In this document: piece by piece, positions 8,731-15,124 of the stretch
Position numbering within the stretch: the first letter of the stretch is position 1
Layout: each line of letters starts with the position of its first letter
Assembly (NCBI GenBank): GCA_036939755.1
Contig: JALLAZ010000474.1
Span: 1-15,124, forward strand
Source: Stephanodiscus triporus
Taxonomy: Eukaryota; Bacillariophyta; Thalassiosirophyceae; Thalassiosirales; Thalassiosiraceae
Direction: 5' to 3'
DNA: 15,124 nt
Made by a program: the position numbers and the translations under genes
The notes under the pieces: generated by a model
Database searches by the model: none
Told to the model about the DNA's origin: nothing
Seen by the model: the letters and a program-made list of their open reading frames with translations, nothing else

Positions 8731-10338
8731 ATAATTATGGCCGTAATGATATTGCTGCGATAATGGCACCGCCTGTTGTTGCTGATGTGGCGGTTGCTGT
8801 TGAAGATAGTGCGGGTATTGTTGCTGGGAATTTTGATAGACACCCTTATTTGACAAGTGCAGAGGAGGAGGCTGTTGCTGCTGCTGTTGATTTTGACCTT
8901 GGCGTGCTTCTGGAAAATTATAGTATGGCTGGCTCATGATACCACCAACATTTAGACCAGGTAGAGGAGGAGGTGGGGTCACTTTTTGTTGCATTGCTTG
9001 ATGGTACCTTTGTTGTTGGAGTTGCTGCTGATTGTTTCTAGTACTGGAAGATCCAGCAGGTGGGTGAAGATTGCTTTCCTCGTCATCCTCGTCGTCCTCT
9101 TCCTCCTCCGTCTCGCCATCGCTCAAGTATACCGGCAAGTTAGGCAACTCAAATCCCATGCTACTGCCTCCACCTCCTACTCCTCCGTAATAGCCATACC
9201 CGTCATCGGTTTCGTCATCCGTTAAGTCGGTAGTCTCGTCAAATTGAGATACTTGCTGCAGCTTCGACTGCAGTTCCTCCTCCTTCTTTTCCAACGACAA
9301 CAAAAACTCCTTCTTTCGTTCGCGCTCTTCGAATATGATTCGCTGTCGTTCCATGTCACGCAACTTACGCGCATTTTCATCCCGCTGGCGTTGTTTCTCT
9401 GTGCGTCGCGTGCGGCGATATTTGGCTCGATCCTTGGATGTCCATAACTTCTCGGGTTGTGGCGGTGAGGTAAGGTCGTTATCTGCTGCTGATGATGACA
9501 TTGCTTCTTTCGATGCTGCAGCCAAGGCTCTCTTCTTCTTCTCATCATCGCTATCTATTGTCGATGACGTTGGTGTTATCATTGATGATGACGACGATGA
9601 CGACGATGACGATGAGACAGAATGAGTGGCATAATCGGTATCATCCAACATCGCCTGGAGTCTTTTCAGCGTTCGGAGCGGCTGAGAAGATGCCACGGTA
9701 GTATCCAATGACGTGATTTTTTGCTGCAGGGACGCATTGATTGATGTTAGCGGTGACCACGACGCCGATGACGAAGACGACGATGAAGAGGTCGTCCCAC
9801 CATCAAAAACCTCTCCCCCCCCTGGGGCAGGGTAATAATCGTCATCTGCTTCTTGTCCATTATCATTTTCATCATCTGCATCAGATCCTCCGGGGTATCC
9901 TCCTCCTCCTCCTCCGCCTGAAATCGCGTCAAAACTTTCGTCATCCCTCATTCGATATTCACGTTCGCCATCACTGGCATGGTCATTAATTCTATCTGCT
10001 GCCGGTGGACCCTCCCCACCATTGTCGACATTCTTGGTCCCTCCATCATAACTGCCTTCGCCATAAACGACAGCGTCATCGTCGTCATGATCATAATTCT
10101 TGATTAGGTCATTCCCAAGAGCACGTCCATCACCGTTGCCGTCGTCCATGACTGTGATTTCCGACATCACCAGAAATGGCGCATTGTTATCATTGCCCGA
10201 TGGTGACGATGCGCCAACAAGAATCAAAAAGGCGGGAAGACCCCCGAGTAATGCGGTAGTAGGCAATGATGACGTTGATGATATTATGACGACAACGGCA
10301 CACAATGCCGACAGCGAAATGCTTCCCAGTCGGCTCAT
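6172..10338 (-). CDS. PrsW-like intramembrane protease with long polyQ/low-complexity N-terminal region (5 exons)
   Basis: Proposed exons, in transcript order: 10338-7498, 7382-7090, 7008-6885, 6809-6558 and 6450-6172, with introns of 115, 81, 75 and 107 nt; about 1262 residues. The frame is kept across every junction. The N-terminus has a hydrophobic signal-like stretch (about 8-43). Then come D/G/S-rich acidic tracts, a charged helical segment (about 300-355), a Q/P/Y-rich prion-like region (about 430-770) including Q537-Q558, and hydrophobic segments from about 887. The C-terminal part has the PrsW signature: E1029-E1030-x-x-K1033 in SPIIEEYLK, H1127 in FPIHELCG, and H1161/N1165 in FIHGMANF, each in or next to a membrane segment. 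PrsW proteins are glutamic intramembrane proteases, close to the CAAX-protease/ABI group. The 115-nt intron is the least certain junction, since its upstream frame stays open for about 350 nt. Substrate and organelle are unknown. Confidence 0.8.
8665..8730 (-). repeat. CAG trinucleotide repeat coding for 22 glutamines
   Basis: Read on the minus strand, 18 uninterrupted CAG codons (8730-8677) are followed by CAA and three more CAG. They encode Q537-Q558 of the PrsW-like protein. Shorter CAG/CAA runs are scattered from about 8060 to 9030. The pure run should be length-variable by slippage. Confidence 0.98.
9580..9615 (-). repeat. Degenerate trinucleotide repeat coding for poly-serine
   Basis: The plus strand reads gat/gac repeats; the minus strand reads tca/tcg codons for about 11 consecutive serines in the PrsW-like protein. 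A similar serine run lies near 9765-9790. The mixed codons (TCA, TCG) suggest an older or more constrained tract than the pure CAG run. Confidence 0.85.
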
Positions 10339-10558
10339 TTTTCTTCAACTTCTTCCGTTGCATCCGCAGTAGTGGGTAGTGGCCGTCGCCGACGAGTAGA
10401 CAATTTTGGAAACAATTCTCTTGCCGATGACTGGCACCGTTATTCCTGCCCCAGCGCCGCCGCCGCCCAGAGGAGATTTTGCTGCTGCGCTGCCTCTGCG
10501 CGTTGATGATCGTTTCGACTTCGGTGTCGTTTGCGAGTGCAGCCTAGGTAGACAGGTA
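10339..10558. promoter_or_regulatory. Upstream region of the PrsW-like gene
   Basis: No convincing gene is seen. The minus-strand gene starts at 10338, so this contains its promoter and leader. The plus strand has an open frame through here (from a TTG at 10406) with a proline-rich stretch, but no ATG and no recognisable domain. Confidence 0.4.
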
Positions 10559-10760
10559 CGTACTACAGTCTCCAGTACAACTGCACCAAGGGAAAAATCG
10601 AGATATTTCCCTTTGTACTGTTCCTACAGTAGCTGTCTACGAGAAGCTAGGGGAAGCTAGAGGTTCCCCTAGCTTCTCGTAGAGACCTACTGTAGGAACA
10701 GTACAAAGAGAAATATCTCGATTTTTCCTCTGGTGCAATTGTACTGGAGACTGTAGTACG
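10559..10760. repeat. Long inverted repeat, 97-bp arms, 8-bp loop
   Basis: The left arm 10559-10655 and right arm 10664-10760 are reverse complements over 97 bases without gaps and with six mismatches; the spacer is gctagagg. Arm ends are cgtactacag and ctgtagtacg. The element lies in intergenic DNA. It could be a foldback/MITE-type element, a small-RNA precursor, or a local inverted duplication. No clear target-site duplication was found. Just beyond the right arm, tacgatac and gtatcgta (about 10757-10796) form a further small inverted pair. As RNA the whole element would be a nearly perfect long hairpin. Confidence 0.93.
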
Positions 10761-10835
10761 ATACATACTAGAGTACGACGTATCGTAGAGTACATTTTGA
10801 ACCCAGGCAGGGGATTTGCGAGAATCATAGAAGGA

Positions 10836-10976
10836 CTAACTCTCTTCGGCCTGTTCCGCTGAATAGATAGTACGTATGGTATCCATCGTGGCGGAGAACT
10901 TCAGGGAATCGGAAGCCAATTCGTCGTACGTTATGTCATGCGGATATTCATTTTTAGGTATTTTGTGAGCTCCCAT
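10836..10976 (-). CDS. Possible small protein of 46 residues, unrecognised
   Basis: A minus-strand frame starts at ATG 10976 and ends at TAG 10836-10838. The start context is accATGg, an ideal eukaryotic one; an in-frame ATG two codons earlier (10982) could add MT. The sequence (MGAHKIPKNEYPHDITYDEL, then ASDSLKFSATMDTIRTIYSA, ending EQAEES) is acidic and of normal composition, with no signal peptide or membrane segment. An in-frame stop upstream of 10982 rules out a longer unspliced start, but it could be the last exon of a spliced gene. It is divergent from the NTF2-like gene about 110 bases away, and its 3' UTR would run into the long inverted repeat. I do not recognise a family. It may be a chance frame. 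Confidence 0.4.
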   Translation of the reverse strand: MGAHKIPKNEYPHDITYDELASDSLKFSATMDTIRTIYSAEQAEES

Positions 10977-11089
10977 GGTCATTGAATATGGAATAGTCTC
11001 TCAATTCTCAACTTCATTCGAGCATATCCACAAGCATAATATTGTTTCTTTATACTTGCGGTGCAGAGGTTTAGTCACTGGAAGTAGCC
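10977..11089 (+). promoter_or_regulatory. Upstream region of the NTF2-like gene
   Basis: About 110 AT-leaning bases precede the ATG at 11090. If the small minus-strand frame is real this is a divergent promoter. No specific element was recognised. Confidence 0.35.
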
Positions 11090-12365
11090 ATGCGATTTCT
11101 TTTCATCCTCATCAGCATTCTGGCGGTCCGATTCGACCACTCGTCGGCCTTCGTTTCTCCTCCCATTTCTGGTGCCTCCTCCACCCCTCTTGCTACTGCT
11201 ACCATTAGACCTGACATCATTCGATGCAATAACGACGCTACTTCTCCTACCAAACCTCCTACCGACGCCACCATTGGTGGCGGTGGCGACAACAAAAACA
11301 TTTTCAACTCCTTCCTATCGTCTATATTCAACAACAGGGAAAATGGAGGACAGAAGTCCCTCGCGGCGCGATCCCTCCTCCTGTCGCTGATCAACGACGA
11401 GCGATGCTTTTCCACTGTCGACGGGGCGAAGAAATTCGCCATGTCGTGCGCCGTCGACGTCGTGTATGAGGATTGCTATGCCTCCTCCCAACCCATCGTG
11501 GGCCGATCGGCCGTGGAGGAGCACCTAACGTCCAGGGCTCTTGCGCGCATCGGCGGCGGCACGGATGAGCCCGGCTTTCGAATCGACAGGATTTCCGACG
11601 GGTCGATTGCCTGCGGCTTCGCGTGGACGTGGACGTCGCCGTCGGCGTCATTGGAGGGATTGCGCGGTACGACGTTCGTGGAATTGGACCCCACCACCGA
11701 TGAAATCAGATACGTCAGGGAGATACCGGAACCGCTGTACAAGCCCGGGAATTTGATATTGGATCTCCTCAAGGCCGCGACAGCCAACGCCGTACCCAGG
11801 CCCCCTCCGCAATTCGTGCGAAGGACTCCCACTGCGGCGAACGAGATCGCGAAGTACCTGTTCAACGACTTGCAGGGATCCGATTCTTCGGAGGCAATGC
11901 GATTCTTCGACGAGGGGATCGTGTACAGGGATTTCAATTTCGAGGAGGTGCTCAGAGGAAAGGTGGAAGTTAAGAAGTTTATCGATGGTGAGTTTAGCAT
12001 GTCCACGCGGCGCACGCGTAGGTATTTGTAAAAGAAAGCTCAAAAGCGTCGGACATTTCTTGACACTTTCTCCTCCAGATTTTAGCTTCCCCGGAATCAC
12101 CTTCGCCACGCAACGATTCGATGATGGAGTGAAATCTACCTGTTTCACTTGGGAGGTGGTCCTGGATGGCGCCCCCGAGGGCAGTACAACAAAGGGCATT
12201 AGCTTTTACGAGGTTGATCCAGTCACGGGCCTCATTACGTACGTAAGAGACGTGCCTGAGAGTGGGATCAAACCGCCACCTCTCGGAAGGCTAGCGAGGT
12301 TGATTCGTCCTGCATTGGGCGTATTTCGACCAGTCGCCATGGGAAGCAGAGAGGGTGGCCTCTGA
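11090..12365 (+). CDS. Probable plastid-targeted protein with two NTF2/SnoaL-like domains (2 exons)
   Basis: Exons 11090-11987 and 12079-12365 (91-nt intron) give 394 residues. Residues 1-20 are a signal peptide ending HSSA, then FVSPP: phenylalanine right after the predicted cleavage site is the diatom plastid-import pattern, and the following S/T/P-rich stretch (about 21-60) fits a transit peptide. The mature part has two similar halves. Half one (about 95-225) has CAVDVVYEDCYASSQPIVGR, the strand pair ending FAWTWTS and TTFVELDPTTDEIRYVREIP. Half two (about 255-380) has the parallel features EGIVYRDFNFEEVLRGK, FTWEVVLDG and GISFYEVDPVTGLITYVRDV. This layout (helices, then repeated strand pairs ending in xxYVRDxP) is typical of SnoaL-like/NTF2-fold proteins of algal plastids. 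No catalytic residue or ligand can be assigned. The fold call is by pattern; targeting is inference. Confidence 0.85.
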
Positions 12366-12773
12366 ATGAAAAATTCTTTCGTCTTTGCGGTGGTGTGGTG
12401 TGTGTGCATGTGAGACTTAAGCAATCATAAGATTTTGTTCAAAATGAGAAGAACCATTTAGATATTGTAAAATGCGGTCTGTTTGCATCGATCCCTCTGA
12501 CAAATCACAATTGTCATGTACAGCAACCGATCTTCCAAACAAATGACAAGACTCATAAGGGACCTGCTCGAGCGTTCCGGGTGAGAGGGTCTGCACTCTC
12601 AAACGCTCCGATGAGAGTTGATATGTACACATGAAAAAGGTCTGTGTGTCGTGACATGACAGCGTAATAATTCCTAGGTATGGAAATCTTCATACAATAG
12701 TCAGGAAATAACTTTCGAACATCGTTACACAATGCTTAACCATATCCAACAGATGCTAGATACATCGAAATCC
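12366..12773. other. Convergent spacer with a two-part stem-loop
   Basis: No gene is seen in these 408 bases between two converging stop codons. At 12570-12608 gagcgtt pairs with aacgctc (7 bp) and, inside a 5-base bulge, tgagag pairs with ctctca (6 bp) around an 8-base loop, giving 13 pairs in 39 bases. This could be a 3' UTR element of either neighbour. Confidence 0.5.
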
Positions 12774-13955
12774 TCATACGGCCTTTTGCTTCGATGCCAA
12801 CGGTCCCAAGAACTTGGCCTTCTCCTCGGCCGTCTGGAACCTCCCGTGTCCGAGCTTCGAGCTCGTGTCGATGAAGCGCAGGTCGATGCTCTCCAGGTGC
12901 TTCCTCGAAGAATGCGCCATGAGGGCCTTCCGCAGGATGAGCGGTCGCTTCTTGACCCCGACGACGGCGCCCTTGAGCATGACCCAGTCCTCGCGGATCA
13001 TTCCGTAGTGCACGAACCCCCCCATGGGGGTGATGGACTTCTCGGTGAGGTCGGCCTCGGTCTGGCAGGAGGCGTTGTCCCCCTTCTTCCCTATGCGGTA
13101 GATCTTCTTGTTCATCTCCGTGCGGTGGAAGTACCCGTTCTGTCCCGCGCGCGGAACGGTGGACGAGACGCGACTGGGATGCCACGAGCCGATGCAGGCC
13201 ACCTTGCGCAGACCGCGGTGGGTCTTTCGGGGGAGGCGGGAGACGCCCCAGCGGGTGACGACGCCCTCGTATCCGTGTCCCTTCGTCACGCCTAGCACAT
13301 CGACGAGCTCGTCCTTCGCGAAGACCGAGTCAACGGTAACCTCCTTCTCGAACAGGCTCTTGGCGAAGTCGACCTTGGCCTTGGCGTCGGCGCCTCCATT
13401 GATCTGCACCTCCATGATGTGGGCCTTCTTGATACGAAGGTGGAGCTTCTTGGGCTGGGAGTGGGTGATGACCCTCACGACCTTGCAAAACTTCGCGATC
13501 CGATCCAGCTCGGCCTCGATGTCCTTCCCGTCGTTCTCGGTGTACTTCTTCGCGTACTTGGAGTAGGCCTTCTTCTTGGACTTGTACCAGTTCTTGTAGC
13601 ATCTGCGCTTGAACTCCTCGCTCAAGTGCTCGGCGAAGACGGTGGTGAGGGTGCGAAGTCCGCGGGGGGTCTCGAGGTAACCGACGACGCCGACGACGAC
13701 CATGGGAGGGGTCTCGAGGATGGAGACGGCGTCGACGACCTCGCGCTTGTGCATGACGGCGCCGGGGCGGTCCACGCCTCGGACGACGTGGGTCATCCCC
13801 GCCTTGTAGGCGCGGAAGGCGGTGAGGTGGGGCGGCGCTGAGGGGTCGGCATCGCGGGGGAAGGATCGGATGCGACCGGAGTGGTGCTTCGTGCGCTTCT
13901 TGGGGAGGAAGCCGAGGTTGCCCCGGCGGGGGGCTTCAAACTTGCGGTGGGACAT
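12774..13955 (-). CDS. RPL3: Cytosolic 60S ribosomal protein L3 (uL3)
   Basis: Single exon, 393 residues, the normal length for eukaryotic L3. The protein is a core large-subunit component close to the peptidyl-transferase centre. It shows the standard N-terminus [20 protein letters not shown], the start of the beta-barrel in [14 protein letters not shown], and the highly conserved [18 protein letters not shown] and [12 protein letters not shown] regions. It ends in a basic tail, [13 protein letters not shown]. The start at 13955 is chosen because it matches the family N-terminus exactly; an in-frame ATG at 14045 would add 30 unlike residues and is rejected. Codons end mostly in G or C, unlike the neighbouring genes, as expected for a highly expressed gene. 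This also gives long open frames on the opposite strand, which are shadows. Confidence 0.98.
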   Translation of the reverse strand: MSHRKFEAPRRGNLGFLPKKRTKHHSGRIRSFPRDADPSAPPHLTAFRAYKAGMTHVVRGVDRPGAVMHKREVVDAVSILETPPMVVVGVVGYLETPRGLRTLTTVFAEHLSEEFKRRCYKNWYKSKKKAYSKYAKKYTENDGKDIEAELDRIAKFCKVVRVITHSQPKKLHLRIKKAHIMEVQINGGADAKAKVDFAKSLFEKEVTVDSVFAKDELVDVLGVTKGHGYEGVVTRWGVSRLPRKTHRGLRKVACIGSWHPSRVSSTVPRAGQNGYFHRTEMNKKIYRIGKKGDNASCQTEADLTEKSITPMGGFVHYGMIREDWVMLKGAVVGVKKRPLILRKALMAHSSRKHLESIDLRFIDTSSKLGHGRFQTAEEKAKFLGPLASKQKAV

Positions 13956-14794
13956 GGTTCGGTTTTTTTGCGTTTTGTAGGAGAAAGGGTGATGTGGTAT
14001 CGTAGTTACCGCTTTACTTGATTTTTTTACAACTGCGCTATGCACTCGTTCCCGCCTTAAAACCAGGTATTTTGTATGTGGGGTTGACTAAAATGTAACC
14101 ATCTCTTTTTTCGGATGGTGCTCTGACTTTTCTGGTACATAATGAAAACGTACTATCCCATTGTTGGGATGGTGTCTAAAATTATTTGGTAATAAATGTA
14201 CAGATTCCCTCATACCTGGGCTCAAGGTGGAATCCATTTTTTTGGACCGGAGTTTTAAATTTTGTCCGCCAAATGCAGATTGATATGAAATCGTATTAGT
14301 GAGACGAATTCGTACTTATCATTAAATGATACGAATTTGTATCATGTTATGTCATGTTGCTAGAAAATTATCTTTCTCTCTTGTAGTTGTTCAGGCGGTA
14401 AGTGAGTTTTATGTGAGGATGTTGTCGTTGACTCTTCGTAGCTTTGACTCTAAGTAAGGGAAATGAGCGTATTCCGATTCTGCAAAGTATTAGGTAACTA
14501 CGATACCGGAAATCCGATCAGTAATTTTTCTCAGGGACACTTTTTGACCAAAAGGAATTCAGACGCAAAATGGCGGGAGCGTTGCTTAGACTGCGTATTC
14601 CGATTCGCCTTGTGAACAGATTTGATTAACAATAAAGAAGATTATTTCCGTAAAGGGTAAAGTCACATTTAATTCTTCAAAATAGGCTCTCTTTGAGAAA
14701 TCCCAACTCAGGGTGTGATCCTTAGTTTTGCTTTAACTCTAGTAGTCCAGTTCCCAGGGGGCGGGGGCACGTCCAGCGGGCTTTGGTGTAAGCC
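13956..14794. promoter_or_regulatory. Gene-free region upstream of RPL3 with palindromes and short repeats
   Basis: No coding region or RNA gene was recognised in about 840 AT-rich bases. It must contain the RPL3 promoter and leader on the minus strand and the 3' end of the serine protease transcript. Visible structure: two small perfect hairpins (14098-14119 and 14155-14170), two palindromes (14304-14313 and 14326-14345), and a 14-bp direct repeat (14467-14480 and 14593-14606). Confidence 0.5.
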
Positions 14795-15124
14795 TTAGTA
14801 TTGGAAAAGGCCCTCACCTCCGGAGGACAAGTTAACACACACCCAATCGAGCGCGCTGGCATGGTCCACGCGGAAGTAGCCGCCAGTACCGGCACAATTT
14901 TGGTTGAGAACGAAGGAGGACACCCCGGCAACTACATCACTGTCATTGAAGAAAGCAGGACCGCCAGAATCGCCAAGGCAGATTCGGCCCATGGCTGCAT
15001 TGTTTGAAACAACTATAGCATCATAGTCATGAACGATGCCGCTGTTGATCTGGATCAGATTAACGGTTGTATTCATATGGACTCGATAGGCTTCAATTTT
15101 GCTTTCGACAGGGCTTGCATATTG
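14795..15124 (-). CDS. Trypsin-like serine protease, C-terminal fragment (cut by window edge)
   Basis: The frame is open from the window edge to the TAA at 14795-14797, giving the last 109 residues. It contains the chymotrypsin-family nucleophile motif in RICLGDSGGPAFF (serine codon 14966-14968). The usual downstream elements follow: a strand DVVAGVSSFVL, a cysteine in NQNCAGTGGYFRVD and the terminal helix start HASALDWV. The cysteine before GDSGG and the later one (in NQNC) fit the conserved disulfide. The histidine and aspartate of the triad lie beyond the window, so activity cannot be judged. Diatoms encode many secreted proteases of this type; the substrate is unknown. Confidence 0.9.
   Translation of the reverse strand, partial: QYASPVESKIEAYRVHMNTTVNLIQINSGIVHDYDAIVVSNNAAMGRICLGDSGGPAFFNDSDVVAGVSSFVLNQNCAGTGGYFRVDHASALDWVCVNLSSGGEGLFQY

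Noticed and set aside
8452..8763. Plus-strand frame with a long poly-leucine run
   Set aside because: It is the antisense reading of the CAG repeat in the PrsW-like gene.
8060..9030. CRISPR-like or tandem repeat array
   Set aside because: The regularity is trinucleotide coding repeat (CAG/CAA); there are no spacers or constant-length repeat units.
10406..10660. Plus-strand proline-rich frame reaching into the long inverted repeat
   Set aside because: It starts at TTG, has no ATG and runs into the inverted repeat without any recognisable domain.
12732..13841. Long plus-strand open frames opposite RPL3
   Set aside because: They are antisense shadows produced by G/C-ending codons; the sequences are compositionally odd and match no family.
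13956..14045. In-frame N-terminal extension of RPL3 by 30 residues from an ATG at 14045
   Set aside because: The family N-terminus MSHRKFEAP begins exactly at 13955; the extension has no similarity and lies in leader sequence.
14571..14580. E2F-type site (ggcggga) upstream of RPL3
   Set aside because: Only the core matches; a seven-base match in 840 bases is not meaningful.

Overview
The window looks like nuclear DNA of a photosynthetic stramenopile, most likely a centric diatom. Several genes are interrupted by short introns (65 to 115 nt) with GT..AG ends. One protein carries a signal peptide ending in SSA|FVSPP, the pattern of diatom bipartite plastid targeting. Genes are packed tightly on both strands in divergent and convergent pairs. 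The genus cannot be fixed from the sequence alone.

Layout, left to right. (1) 192-1189 (+): a four-exon iron superoxide dismutase with a signal peptide, preceded by a very stable GC-rich hairpin. (2) 1305-2060 (-): a conserved-looking coiled-coil protein, convergent with the SOD. (3) 2407-5883 (+): a two-exon calpain-type cysteine protease of about 1130 residues. It carries a SUMO-interaction-like motif at the extreme N-terminus, a basic nuclear-localisation-like cluster, a GRF-type zinc finger and three ubiquitin-interacting-motif matches. (4) 6172-10338 (-): a five-exon gene whose last ~375 residues look like a PrsW-type intramembrane glutamic protease and whose first ~870 residues are low-complexity, including 22 consecutive glutamines. 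(5) 10559-10760: a 97-bp-arm inverted repeat, followed by a possible 46-residue minus-strand protein. (6) 11090-12365 (+): a two-exon, probably plastid-targeted protein with two NTF2/SnoaL-like halves. (7) 12774-13955 (-): cytosolic ribosomal protein L3. (8) about 840 bases with no gene but several small palindromes and repeats. (9) 14795-15124 (-): the C-terminal end of a trypsin-like serine protease, cut by the window edge.

The genes do not form an obvious pathway; most are ordinary neighbours in a compact genome. The strongest candidate for something undescribed is the calpain. Its parts (SUMO-binding-like, nuclear, nucleic-acid-binding zinc finger, ubiquitin-binding, protease) suggest a nuclear protease recruited to modified substrates, a layout that recalls DNA-protein-crosslink proteases of the Wss1/SPRTN kind built on a different catalytic fold. 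That role is inference. Second is the PrsW-like protease fused to a long polyQ, prion-like region. Exon structures were assembled by eye from splice-site dinucleotides, reading frame and remembered family patterns; no transcript or alignment was available.
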